A DNA stretch of 14,902 bases from Gammaproteobacteria bacterium UBA3532 (GCA_002376965.1 DFOV01000081.1:1-14902); one strand, 5' to 3'. Counted from the first letter of the stretch, positions 1 to 7,810 are shown. A program made the numbers and translations. The notes: a model not told the origin generated them from the sequence alone.

Positions 1-1460
1 TCACTGATCCATTGCTTTCTTAGCCGCTCACTGTCATTGAGTGAGCGCGCCAAACCATTAAAATCGTTAGCTAGAGAAGAAAGCTGATTACCAAAATCAA
101 CGGATAACTGCGCTGAATAATTGCCTTTGGCCAACTCTCGGGTCACACGAGCAAACTCTGCAACCTGTCGTTCCAGTTCACTATTCAAAGCCTGTTGAAC
201 ACTAAGTTTGTCGTTGCGTATTTGGTTGATGCGTTGAGCCAGTGCTATCGACAAAAGCAATGCTTCCAATGCTGTTCCAATACGCAGTGAATTGTTTGTC
301 AAAAATGGAGATGACATCCAGCCATAGTTCGCTAGGATATAGGTGGCTGCCATGATGGTCAGTATGGTCCATGGTAATAGGAAATACTTCGCTTGCGGAA
401 TCCCGTGCAAATGAGCCCCCAGACCAACAAACCAAAGCATAGATAGCGCCACTAATATCGTAACCATTGCCCAGATCGCAGATGCATTGCCGCCAATAAG
501 GACCTCAACCAGAAATGCTAGAACATTCAGCGCTAATGCTAGATAAATCAGCCGGTTGTAATGCGGCAGGTGTCTTCCGAGTTGCAAAAAGTGTTTTACA
601 AACATTAAAGCAAAGCCACCAGCAATCAGAGGTAAATATATCTGTGATCGATCCAGCCAAAAATAGGAATCGATGTAGAGATATTGATACCAATAGCCAT
701 CCGCCACGGCTTGAAATGCCATAGCAAACCATAAAAAGCCCAGGTAATAGGCGTAGGCTCGAATACGAACAATAATGAAAATGAAGAAATTAAAAATCCA
801 TAACCCCACCATCAAGCCATAATAGGCTGTGTACATGCCTCGATCGTTCGCAAGGGCCCGATACATTTGCTCAGGGGTGTGAATGTAGACGGGTAGGTAG
901 ACAAAACCATCGGTCTTTACACGTATAAAGACCTGATATTCTTTATGCTTACTGATTTCAAAAGGGAAAACGGGGTTAGCATAGGGAATCGGTCGAGCTT
1001 CTAGCGGCTGGTGATCTCCTTGCAGCATTCGCTCTCTGATACGCCCGTGATTATCAATAAGAAAGAACTCGACTTCGTTTAAGGTTGGATAAGCCAACTC
1101 AACATACCAACGGCTTTTCGCATAGCCAACCGCTCGATTATCTCGAATGTTAAAGGTTAACCAAAAGGTCGCCCCACTAACCCCTTTAGAAATGATCGCT
1201 CGTTGAGTGAATGGGGCCGATGCGGGGAAAAACTGGTGTTGCTGAATATCTTCGAGCGTGATTTTACTGTCAGGATCCTGCAAGTACTGAATTTGCTCGT
1301 CAACTAGAACATGCTCTGGCAGTTGGCGCTCAGGGTTAGGAGCAAGCATGAACGATATCGCAATAAGAGATATCGACATCACCACAGCACAAACAAAAAT
1401 CAACCAATCATCTTTTAGTTGAACAAGCCGCGCTGAAATGGATTGCCTTAAGTTCCGCAT
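1..1460 (-). CDS. 7TMR-DISM sensor histidine kinase, N-terminal part (3' end outside window)
   Basis: This is a membrane sensor protein whose reading frame stays open from an ATG at 1460 to the window edge (486 codons plus 2 bases), so the C-terminus is missing. Residues 1-18 are a basic N-tail and 19-40 a first membrane helix. Residues about 60-195 form a periplasmic domain resembling 7TMR-DISMED2 (TFWLTFNIRDN at 98-108, then WYVELAYPTLNEVEFFLID). About seven hydrophobic segments follow between 208 and 410. Residues about 415-475 are a helical linker resembling HAMP. The last visible residues, SERLRKQWIS plus a codon starting GA, match what precedes the H-box in HisKA kinases (usually QWISD-x-x-HELRTP). 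I therefore infer a histidine kinase rather than a diguanylate cyclase. An in-frame TAG lies just upstream of the ATG, which limits the start. No clear Shine-Dalgarno is visible. It begins 37 bases after gpsA ends on the same strand, so co-transcription is plausible. The ligand is unknown; members of this class are thought to sense carbohydrates or small molecules. Confidence 0.85.
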   Translation of the reverse strand, partial: MRNLRQSISARLVQLKDDWLIFVCAVVMSISLIAISFMLAPNPERQLPEHVLVDEQIQYLQDPDSKITLEDIQQHQFFPASAPFTQRAIISKGVSGATFWLTFNIRDNRAVGYAKSRWYVELAYPTLNEVEFFLIDNHGRIRERMLQGDHQPLEARPIPYANPVFPFEISKHKEYQVFIRVKTDGFVYLPVYIHTPEQMYRALANDRGMYTAYYGLMVGLWIFNFFIFIIVRIRAYAYYLGFLWFAMAFQAVADGYWYQYLYIDSYFWLDRSQIYLPLIAGGFALMFVKHFLQLGRHLPHYNRLIYLALALNVLAFLVEVLIGGNASAIWAMVTILVALSMLWFVGLGAHLHGIPQAKYFLLPWTILTIMAATYILANYGWMSSPFLTNNSLRIGTALEALLLSIALAQRINQIRNDKLSVQQALNSELERQVAEFARVTRELAKGNYSAQLSVDFGNQLSSLANDFNGLARSLNDSERLRKQWIS

Positions 1461-1483
1461 GCTATTGACTATAGGCTATGCGG
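1455..1483 (-). promoter_or_regulatory. Inverted repeat covering the kinase start codon
   Basis: On the plus strand, CCGCAT at 1455-1460 is the exact reverse complement of ATGCGG at 1478-1483. The pairing continues inward as GC and TAT against ATA and GGC with two single-base bulges, leaving a loop of about 5 bases. In the minus-strand transcript the kinase AUG would lie in this stem. There is no U-run after it, so it does not look like a gpsA terminator. A role in limiting translation is inference. Confidence 0.4.
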
Positions 1484-1497
1484 CAGGATTTAGAAAC

Positions 1498-2499
1498 TTA
1501 GAACTCAGCCTTTAACTCACGAGTGAGGAGTAAATGGGCGGCCTTCTTCGGTGCAAGCTCCTCGTACAGTACTTTATACAAGGTTTCGGTTATCGGCATC
1601 GAAACCCCAAGACGCTTAGCCAACATAAGAACTTCTTTGGTATTTCGATAGCCTTCAACGACCTGGCCGATTCCGGCAAGCGCCTGTTCAACAGACTCTC
1701 CGCGCCCAATAGCCAAACCAAAACGTCGATTTCGCGATTGATTATCGGTACAGGTCAACACCAAATCACCTAAGCCAGCCATGCCATTCAAGGTTTGCGG
1801 GTTGGCATGCAACGCCTCTCCCAAGCGCATGATTTCGGCAAGCCCTCTGGTAATTAACGCCGTGCGAGCATTAGCGCCAAAACCTAACCCATCAGACATA
1901 CCTGCACCAACAGCGATGACGTTTTTTACGGCTCCGCCGAGTTGAGTCCCGATAATATCCTCGCTGCGATAGATCCGAAATGCGTCGTTGTGAAATATTT
2001 CGGTCAAGCGTTGATAAAAAGCATCGTCTTCAACTGCCAGAGTAATAGCCGTTGGCAGATTGGCCGCCAGCTCTTTAGCAAAGGTAGGGCCAGACAAAAC
2101 GGCAACAGGCCTATCACCAAATCGCTCCTTAACCCGCTCATGCAACAAAATGCCAGTCTTTGGATCGAGTCCTTTGGAAGCCCATGCAATCCTGGTATCA
2201 CTCTTCACATAAGGTTCAATACGGTCAAGACAATCAACAAATGCGTGACTAGGCACAACGATAAGAATATCCTGAACACCATCCAAAGCCTTTGCAATAT
2301 CGGCAGTTGGCATTAAGGTGTCAGGCAATGCTATGTCAGGTAGGTAACGCCCATTTGTTCGAGCCTTGTCCATAGCGGCCATTGCTTGCTCATCTCGCCC
2401 CCAAAGACTTACTCGGTGTCCGTTTCTGGCAGCAACAATTGCTAAGGCCGTTCCATACGACCCTGCACCGAGTACTGCAATATCGGCTTTCATGTTCAT
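1498..2499 (-). CDS. gpsA: NAD(P)+-dependent glycerol-3-phosphate dehydrogenase
   Basis: This is the cytosolic enzyme that reduces dihydroxyacetone phosphate to sn-glycerol 3-phosphate, the backbone for phospholipid synthesis. The protein is 333 residues, close to the roughly 339 of the E. coli enzyme. The N-terminal Rossmann motif is [10 protein letters not shown] at about residues 11-20. SKGLD near 108-112 and [13 protein letters not shown] near 188-200 match the substrate-binding and catalytic regions, with K109 and K192 as the likely conserved lysines. LSGPTFAKE is also typical. I chose the ATG at 2499 because AGGAG lies 7 bases upstream. Longer in-frame starts reach 2535 but would add a non-conserved leader, and a second ATG two codons later is possible. 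It sits downstream of secB as in E. coli, although a strong hairpin separates the two. Confidence 0.97.
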   Translation of the reverse strand: MNMKADIAVLGAGSYGTALAIVAARNGHRVSLWGRDEQAMAAMDKARTNGRYLPDIALPDTLMPTADIAKALDGVQDILIVVPSHAFVDCLDRIEPYVKSDTRIAWASKGLDPKTGILLHERVKERFGDRPVAVLSGPTFAKELAANLPTAITLAVEDDAFYQRLTEIFHNDAFRIYRSEDIIGTQLGGAVKNVIAVGAGMSDGLGFGANARTALITRGLAEIMRLGEALHANPQTLNGMAGLGDLVLTCTDNQSRNRRFGLAIGRGESVEQALAGIGQVVEGYRNTKEVLMLAKRLGVSMPITETLYKVLYEELAPKKAAHLLLTRELKAEF

Positions 2500-2554
2500 A
2501 AGTACTCTCCTACCTGATAATCCAATCAACACCAAACATTACCAGTGCTGTCGA

Positions 2555-2600
2555 AACAATTAGGGCGAACCTGTGGCTCGCCCTAATTGTTATATTTTTT
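2555..2600. terminator. Intergenic hairpin between secB and gpsA, possible intrinsic terminator
   Basis: A perfect 14-bp inverted repeat pairs 2555-2568 with 2578-2591 around a 9-base loop, and its core is TAGGGCGA against TCGCCCTA. On the plus strand it runs into TATATTTTTT, a good U-tract. In the direction of the flanking genes (minus) the stem is preceded by an A-rich run and followed only by a short TTGTTT-like tract. It may end secB transcripts weakly while stopping plus-strand antisense transcription strongly. Confidence 0.65.
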
Positions 2601-2642
2601 ATACCTTAAACGAATGTCTTAAGGCTTTTCTAAACAACTAAC

Positions 2643-3122
2643 TTATTGAACAGTTGCTTTAGCTTGCTCTTCTTGAGCTGCTTGTTGCTTTTGCATATGT
2701 TGAGCATACAAGGCATCGAAGTTAACAGGAGCAAGGTTTAATGGAGGGAATCCGCCTTTGTTTGACAAGCTAGAAATCGTCTCACGTGCATACGGATAAA
2801 GAATCGTTGGGCAATAGGCACCAAGAGTGTGGCGTAATTGTGTTTCATCCAAACCTTTAACAGTGAAAATACCAGCCTGTTTAACTTCGATTAAAAACGC
2901 GACTTGCTCACCTAGCTTGGCAGTCACAGTCATTTGCAATGTTACATCGTGGTTGTCATCTCCCAATGAGTCACTATTGGTGTGAAGCTCCATATTAATT
3001 TCTGGTTTCCAATCGTTTGTCTCGCGGAACAAGCCGGGAAGATTAGGGGCTTCGAAAGAGATGTCTTTGACATAAATGCGTTGAATTTGAAACTGTGCTT
3101 GTGATTGCTGTTGTTCAGCCAT
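2643..3122 (-). CDS. secB: Protein-export chaperone SecB
   Basis: SecB is a tetrameric cytosolic chaperone that holds preproteins unfolded and hands them to SecA for Sec-dependent export. The product is 159 residues (E. coli about 155). Family hallmarks are FQIQRIYVKDISFEAPN near residues 11-27, the LGEQVAFLIEVKQAGIF beta-strand region, and the LGAYCPTILYPYARETI block with GGFPPLNLAPVNFDALY near the C-terminus. The tail is rich in Gln, Ala and Glu, as is common in SecB. The ATG at 3122 has TAGGA about 9 bases upstream. It follows grxC by 76 bases on the same strand, in the conserved yibN-grxC-secB order. Large exported proteins encoded nearby, such as the metalloprotease, could be clients, but that is only inference. 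Confidence 0.98.
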   Translation of the reverse strand: MAEQQQSQAQFQIQRIYVKDISFEAPNLPGLFRETNDWKPEINMELHTNSDSLGDDNHDVTLQMTVTAKLGEQVAFLIEVKQAGIFTVKGLDETQLRHTLGAYCPTILYPYARETISSLSNKGGFPPLNLAPVNFDALYAQHMQKQQAAQEEQAKATVQ

Positions 3123-3198
3123 GATATTCGTCCTACGTTATTTCTGCGTTTTACGCGCTTTTCTACTAATTTAAGGTCGATGCCTTGTGCATTAACCA

Positions 3199-3450
3199 CT
3201 AACTGACCATCTTGTCCAGCTCACCTTGATGTTCAAGGGCGCTGAGACGGTCATAGCCACCAATCGGCTTATCATTAATAAAGACTTGCGGAACAGTGTA
3301 GCCACCGCTGAGCCGCTCCATCTCTTTTCTCAGCTCAGGGTTACCGTCAACGGTAATTTCCTGGTACTTGAGCTGCTTCGTATCCAACAAACGTCTTGCC
3401 ATGATACAAAATGGGCAATAACGCGTCGTATAAATCACTATCTCCGCCAT
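3199..3450 (-). CDS. grxC: Glutaredoxin 3
   Basis: This is a small cytosolic dithiol glutaredoxin that reduces disulfides and glutathionylated proteins using glutathione. From the ATG at 3450 the protein is 83 residues, the same length as E. coli Grx3. The active site is C12-P-F-C15 in the context TTRYCPFC. The glutathione-binding TVPQVF segment (about residues 52-57) and the GGYD turn (about 64-67) are present. An in-frame GTG three codons upstream gives a slightly longer frame, but AGGAG lies 8 bases before the ATG and supports the shorter start. Only 11 bases separate it from yibN upstream, so the two are almost certainly in one transcript. Confidence 0.97.
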   Translation of the reverse strand: MAEIVIYTTRYCPFCIMARRLLDTKQLKYQEITVDGNPELRKEMERLSGGYTVPQVFINDKPIGGYDRLSALEHQGELDKMVS

Positions 3451-3461
3451 GACTGCCACTC

Positions 3462-3884
3462 CTACCTATGTAAGGGCAGTTTGTCATTAATCCAAGCGTT
3501 CATACCGCCATTTAGTCGATATATTTGCGAAAAACCGGATTTTTTTAGTGTCATACCGGCTTGACCGGAGTGCAAACCTGCGACGCACGCCAATACAATC
3601 GGTTTGTCCTTAAACTTCTCCAGCTTGCTTTTGCCTTCGTCGAAACTCGAAAAAGGCACATTGATGGCATCAATAATGTGTCCTTTTTTAAATTCATTCA
3701 CTGGTCGTATATCGATGACTTTGGCGTTCTCACGATTCATTAGATTAACTGTTTGCTGAGATGACAGCGCTTTCACGCCATTAAACTTGCCCTGCATAAC
3801 TAAAACGATGAGGAAGGATGCAACTGCGATCCACAATGTCACGAGAATAAGATGATTACCAATAAACTCGACCAACTGATTCAT
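3462..3884 (-). CDS. yibN: Membrane-anchored rhodanese-like protein, YibN family
   Basis: This is a 140-residue protein with one N-terminal membrane helix (about residues 12-31) and a single rhodanese domain (about 40-137). Rhodanese features include VIDIRPVNEFKKGHI (about 56-70), the probable catalytic Cys100 in the loop CVAGLHSG, and the C-terminal LNGGMNAW segment. The domain should face the cytoplasm if the short N-tail is periplasmic, but the topology is not certain. Its exact substrate is not known; sulfurtransferase activity is expected because the cysteine is retained. It is the first gene of the yibN-grxC-secB block and is divergent from the metalloprotease gene. The Shine-Dalgarno is weak (AGGTAGAG about 6-13 bases upstream). 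Confidence 0.93.
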   Translation of the reverse strand: MNQLVEFIGNHLILVTLWIAVASFLIVLVMQGKFNGVKALSSQQTVNLMNRENAKVIDIRPVNEFKKGHIIDAINVPFSSFDEGKSKLEKFKDKPIVLACVAGLHSGQAGMTLKKSGFSQIYRLNGGMNAWINDKLPLHR

Positions 3885-4098
3885 ATAAGTCTCTACCTGT
3901 AATTACTGTGGGGGCATTTTAGTGGAAGCCACCACAGAATGCCAGAGCATTGCCTATATCAGCTAGATCACGACAATCGCAGAATCATCTTTCGCGGCGC
4001 AGCAATACTGGTTAGAATGCAAATATAAAAATATAGACAAAGACAATAAAAAATAAGCGGGCATAAGCCCGATAACTCTGCTGTACTAGAGGATTACT
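3885..4098. promoter_or_regulatory. Divergent intergenic region between yibN and the metalloprotease gene
   Basis: These 214 bases must carry promoters for both directions. Next to yibN, two pairings compete: CTGTGG (3906-3911) with CCACAG (3932-3937), and GGCATT (3913-3918) with AATGCC (3938-3943). They cross each other, so they could be a pseudoknot, alternative folds, or operator dyads. For the plus strand, an AT-rich stretch at about 4020-4036 contains TATAAA and TATAGA as possible -10 elements, with no convincing -35. The metalloprotease ATG has AGAGGA about 5-6 bases upstream. Confidence 0.4.
4044..4071 (-). terminator. Minus-strand intrinsic terminator candidate in the protease 5' leader
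   Basis: CGGGC (4058-4062) and GCCCG (4067-4071) form a 5-bp all-GC stem with a 4-base loop. Read on the minus strand, the stem is followed by CTTATTTTTTATTG, a good U-tract, so it would stop leftward transcription. No minus-strand gene lies between it and the transporter that ends at 7811. On the plus strand the same hairpin would fall in the protease leader, about 27 bases before the ATG. Confidence 0.45.
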
Positions 4099-7000
4099 AT
4101 GCCAAGAAGAGCCCTGTCGCACACATTGCTGTGTGTTATCCCCCTCATTCTCCTTTCACCCATCGTTCAAAGCTCGTCAATATTCTGGAGAAATAGCCAG
4201 AATGGCCAAACTTGGCGTTATGTATTTGATAACAGCGGTTGGCGTAGCCAATACATCAATACCGTCCCCTCGGCGTGGCAAGCATTTTTAGGCGATCTGA
4301 ACGGAGACGACCAACAGGACATTGTTTGGCGTAACCGCGAAACAGGAGTGAACTGGGGCTATTTGATGAACGGGGCAATCATTACACAGAGCCAGCAAAT
4401 CAACCAAGCCTCCACAGAGTGGAACTTGATGGGACTCGCCGATTTAAATAACGATGATAAAGACGATATGATTTGGCGGAACACGGATGGCAGAGTTTGG
4501 GTCTATCTGATGGACGGGATAACCATTAACCACAGCCACCGCCTAGCCACCGTTAGTGATGACCAATGGAAAATCGTAGGCCTGGGCGACTTTAATGGAG
4601 ATGGTCACCATGACCTGTTGTGGCGACATATGCTAAGCGGCGCAACTTATATATACCAACTACAAAATGGCTATTTCCAGCAGGGGCTTGCTCTGAATGT
4701 AGTCGGACCTGACTGGAACGTCGCGACAATTGCCGATGTCAATGGAGACGACACAGATGACATCATCTGGCGCAATCAGCAATCGGGCTTGAACTGGGTT
4801 TACCGAATGGCTAACAACACCATTCAATTGAGCTACTCTCTCAATCAAGTTGCAGATATTAACTGGCAACTTGTCGGCGGAACGGATCTGAATCAGGACA
4901 ATCAAGACGATTTGATCTGGCGTCACCAAAATACTGGGCAAAATGTTATTTACTACCTTGCCAATGGCCAGATATCACAGATTAGCCAGCTCAACACCAC
5001 CCCTCTACAATGGCAATGGGTTGATCATCAAGGCCAGCGAAAACTCCTCCAGGAAAGCCCTCTAGAAAAAGCATTACGAACAGGTGACGCAGCAGAACTT
5101 GAACCAGAGACGCTTATCAACGCAGCAATTGATACCATTGATGACGCTAAAGCATCCAGCGTCCAACTCCTTTCCCGTTTATATAACTTAAATGCCGACG
5201 GAAGCCCAAAAGCTGATAACTCAAGCTTAACCCAGCTTACATGGAATCCAACCCACGATGCAGCATTGCTAGGTGCGACATATGGTCAAAATACCCCTGT
5301 ACTTGAGACAAATAGCGTTTTTGTCGACGGCTATACCATCCAGCAAAAACCAATTGTGATTGCTGGAACAAAAGATCAGCAAAATAACAGAGGGCGATAC
5401 ATGGCGTTTGGCAGCCATCCACTAAGGAATCTGTATCGTGATGCCAATTCGGTTAATCAGCAAATGAATCAGTTTGTTCTCAATAGTCTCTCCTGGCTTA
5501 CTCAGCGAGACGAAATTTCCCAGGCTTCTCTCGATATCGTCATCGCCCATCAAGACCAAAGTTTTTACTTTCCTGATGAAGTAGCAACGCGAGCCTGGTT
5601 AGATACAAACCTACCCAATGCACGATATAACGATGAAAACACTTGTGATGGCCAACAGCTCTCTGCATGCATTACGCCGGATACCGATCTGCTGATTATA
5701 TCGCAGATCGCGTCGGATCAAGATAGCCCACCTGATATTGCGGAAACCATAGCCGATGCACTCAATCAAAATGTCGCCGTACTCTACTTTCACCACAACG
5801 GAAACATCACACCGTTAGGCCAGCAAATATTTAAACAACTAGACATTGGCTACACATGGGATAATTACTGGCGTAAGCTGCAAGTTAAAAATTACAGCCC
5901 AACCATGCTAGTTGAGCATTTACCTCAGGATATTCAATCGATAAAGACGACACTAACCCACCTGAAAAACGATAGTTTCACCATCGACTTTTCTCTATGT
6001 GACGACAAGTCCTGCCCAGAGTCATCCCAGTACCAGTCTCAATTCTTGGATGGAGCGCAAGCTATAAAACAAATGCTGCAGCAGCTCGATAGCGCGCAGA
6101 TCCGTATATTCGACCAAGTCTCCTACCGCCTACCCAAGCTATTGTTGCTGGCGTGTGATCAATACCGCCAAGACGTGACATACCCAATGGATAAAAATGC
6201 CACACAACAAGTCGAATTTTTATCATCTTTGTTGGCAGATCACTGTTTATATTATTCCCGCGATATTGCGCCTGCCCAACCCGACATGGGCAATTTCAGT
6301 CGCAGTGACTTTTCACATATCTCTCCTGTAACAAAAAATGTATTGATGCAAAGCAAACGCCACTTTCGCTCAAGTGGCGCCTATGCCCTGCCCGGTCAAA
6401 CATTCAGTGTTACACGCACTGACAATGCCAATGTCGAAACCACTATATTCATAAACACATTGCGCAGCGGAGCGACACACGAATTCCAGACTGACGGTTA
6501 TAAACGCCCAAAACACCTACAAAGCTCTAAGTTTTCGATCACGCCAGGCCAAACCCTTCACCTAACCTCAAGCTATGGCGGCCCAATTCAAATTGGATTC
6601 GATACCAATAACCAAAACGTAGCCTTCACTTTCACCCAGGTCGGAGAACATCCATATTGGAACGGTGAAGAAGACAACATCTTCTTCACCGCAGCGCTAG
6701 CACAAGCTGACTATGATTGGGCTGAAATGGTGACGCCAGGCTTTGAAGTGCACTCCAAAATAGAGAAGATGCAAACATCACTTAGCGAAAGCCCTTGGTC
6801 GTCCCCTGCTGAAATAGCAGCGGCTACCGAGCGCTATGTACATAACTACCCGCATATTTTGGCTGGTTTCCAAGGACCAGGTATCGATACAGTCAACGAG
6901 ATAATTGATTTTGCATCCAGCCGGGGCTGGCAAGTCGATACCATTGATCTGGTCAAACACATGAACGCGGATCAAGCCAATTGTGGCTACGGCTGCTCTG

Positions 7001-7674
7001 GCAACCCCTACGATGCATACTGGTCCTTCAACCCCATCGGACACGGCGACCTACATGAGCTAGGCCATGGGCTAGAACGAGGTCGATTCCGCTTCGAAGG
7101 CTGGGATGGTCACGCCAGTACCAATTTTTATTCGTACTATAGTAAATCGCGCTACCACCTTGATACCGGTAGCGACCCAAGTTGTCAAAATCTCCCGTTT
7201 GATAGCCTGTCCTCGCTACTTACTCAAAGTACAATGGAAGCTGATCCGTTTAGCTTTATGCAAGCAGCGAACCTAACCAGCTGGTCACAAGGAGCAGCGA
7301 TCTACGTTCAAATATTCAAGAGTGCCCAAGCCGAAGGGGTGGTAGATGATGGTTGGCATGTACTAGGAAGGCTTCACATATTGGATCGTGAATTCAATCG
7401 AGCAGATAATAGTGATGCAGAGTGGTTAGCGGCACGAGAAACCTTAGGCTTCACTCTGTTCACACGAGAAGAGGCCAAAGCGTTGCCGAAAAACGATTGG
7501 CTGGCTATAGCGCTATCTGTAGTGACTCAACGAGATATGCGAAATTACATTCATATGTGGGGGCTGGCGATTGGAAACGACGCCCAGCAGCAAATAGCGG
7601 CGCTCAACCTGCCAACGATGCCAACGACGTTTTATGACTACCCATCAAATAATGCCTATTGTTTGGGGCTCTAA
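4099..7674 (+). CDS. Secreted ImpA/M60-like zinc metalloprotease with N-terminal VCBS beta-propeller
   Basis: This is a 1191-residue predicted exported protease. Residues 1-25 look like a signal peptide (RR, then LLCVIPLILLS). Residues about 26-310 are an FG-GAP/VCBS region with five calcium-loop motifs of the form D-x-N-x-D-x-x-x-D, each followed by IWR-type sequence, at a 49-50 residue period. Residues about 320-640 resemble the N-terminal domain of ImpA-family proteases and contain a stretch like a glutamine-amidotransferase fold (IVIAGTKDQ, AVLYFHHNG). Residues about 761-855 resemble the beta-domain that precedes M60 catalytic domains (LPGQTFSV, YGGPIQIGF). The catalytic region follows, with CGYGCSGNPYDAYW at 962-975 and HELGH at 986-990: H986 and H990 would bind zinc and E987 would be the general base. 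Known ImpA (Pseudomonas aeruginosa) cleaves O-glycosylated proteins, so a glycoprotein substrate is plausible but inferred. The ATG has AGAGGA upstream. The gene interrupts the usual yibN/gpmI neighbourhood. Confidence 0.88.
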   Translation: MPRRALSHTLLCVIPLILLSPIVQSSSIFWRNSQNGQTWRYVFDNSGWRSQYINTVPSAWQAFLGDLNGDDQQDIVWRNRETGVNWGYLMNGAIITQSQQINQASTEWNLMGLADLNNDDKDDMIWRNTDGRVWVYLMDGITINHSHRLATVSDDQWKIVGLGDFNGDGHHDLLWRHMLSGATYIYQLQNGYFQQGLALNVVGPDWNVATIADVNGDDTDDIIWRNQQSGLNWVYRMANNTIQLSYSLNQVADINWQLVGGTDLNQDNQDDLIWRHQNTGQNVIYYLANGQISQISQLNTTPLQWQWVDHQGQRKLLQESPLEKALRTGDAAELEPETLINAAIDTIDDAKASSVQLLSRLYNLNADGSPKADNSSLTQLTWNPTHDAALLGATYGQNTPVLETNSVFVDGYTIQQKPIVIAGTKDQQNNRGRYMAFGSHPLRNLYRDANSVNQQMNQFVLNSLSWLTQRDEISQASLDIVIAHQDQSFYFPDEVATRAWLDTNLPNARYNDENTCDGQQLSACITPDTDLLIISQIASDQDSPPDIAETIADALNQNVAVLYFHHNGNITPLGQQIFKQLDIGYTWDNYWRKLQVKNYSPTMLVEHLPQDIQSIKTTLTHLKNDSFTIDFSLCDDKSCPESSQYQSQFLDGAQAIKQMLQQLDSAQIRIFDQVSYRLPKLLLLACDQYRQDVTYPMDKNATQQVEFLSSLLADHCLYYSRDIAPAQPDMGNFSRSDFSHISPVTKNVLMQSKRHFRSSGAYALPGQTFSVTRTDNANVETTIFINTLRSGATHEFQTDGYKRPKHLQSSKFSITPGQTLHLTSSYGGPIQIGFDTNNQNVAFTFTQVGEHPYWNGEEDNIFFTAALAQADYDWAEMVTPGFEVHSKIEKMQTSLSESPWSSPAEIAAATERYVHNYPHILAGFQGPGIDTVNEIIDFASSRGWQVDTIDLVKHMNADQANCGYGCSGNPYDAYWSFNPIGHGDLHELGHGLERGRFRFEGWDGHASTNFYSYYSKSRYHLDTGSDPSCQNLPFDSLSSLLTQSTMEADPFSFMQAANLTSWSQGAAIYVQIFKSAQAEGVVDDGWHVLGRLHILDREFNRADNSDAEWLAARETLGFTLFTREEAKALPKNDWLAIALSVVTQRDMRNYIHMWGLAIGNDAQQQIAALNLPTMPTTFYDYPSNNAYCLGL
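4294..4911 (+). repeat. Five in-gene VCBS/FG-GAP calcium-loop repeats
   Basis: Calcium-loop motifs begin at protein residues 66 (DLNGDDQQD), 115 (DLNNDDKDD), 164 (DFNGDGHHD), 213 (DVNGDDTDD) and 263 (DLNQDNQDD), so the period is 49, 49, 49 and 50 residues. Each is followed by a hydrophobic pair and WR. A sixth copy without the calcium loop (SIFWRN) starts at residue 27. This suits a beta-propeller built of six or so blades. The repeats differ at the DNA level, so they are not a recent tandem duplication. Confidence 0.85.
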
Positions 7675-7737
7675 TCAATCTAAACTCTGGACAAGAAAAA
7701 TACCTATTTAAGATACGCTTTGGAGGCTATTGAAGCT

Positions 7738-7756
7738 GAATCATGGATGATTCTTT
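7738..7756. terminator. Weak hairpin between convergent genes
   Basis: GAATCAT (7738-7744) and ATGATTC (7747-7753) are perfect inverse complements and are followed on the plus strand by TTT. The stem is AT-rich and the U-tract is short, so termination for the metalloprotease gene is only a possibility. A wider inverted repeat, GGAGGCT (7722-7728) with AGCCTCC (7798-7804), encloses it. Otherwise the 136-base gap (7675-7810) shows nothing recognisable. Confidence 0.3.
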
Positions 7757-7810
7757 AGTCAAATTAGCATCAGGAACGCGTTTATGACTGCGTAAACAGC
7801 CTCCATCCTG

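Noticed and set aside
1942..2316. 124-codon plus-strand frame inside gpsA
   Set aside because: It lies opposite a strongly conserved gene, and its product has no recognisable motif.
2500..2535. Upstream start for gpsA at 2535
   Set aside because: The added 12 residues are not conserved-looking, and the Shine-Dalgarno fits the ATG at 2499.
3226..3564. 112-codon plus-strand frame across grxC and yibN
   Set aside because: It is antisense to two well-supported genes and its translation looks random.
4130..4136. Lipoprotein signal at Cys12 of the metalloprotease
   Set aside because: The Cys sits inside the hydrophobic core and the preceding residues (TLL) do not fit a lipobox, so a standard signal peptide is more likely.
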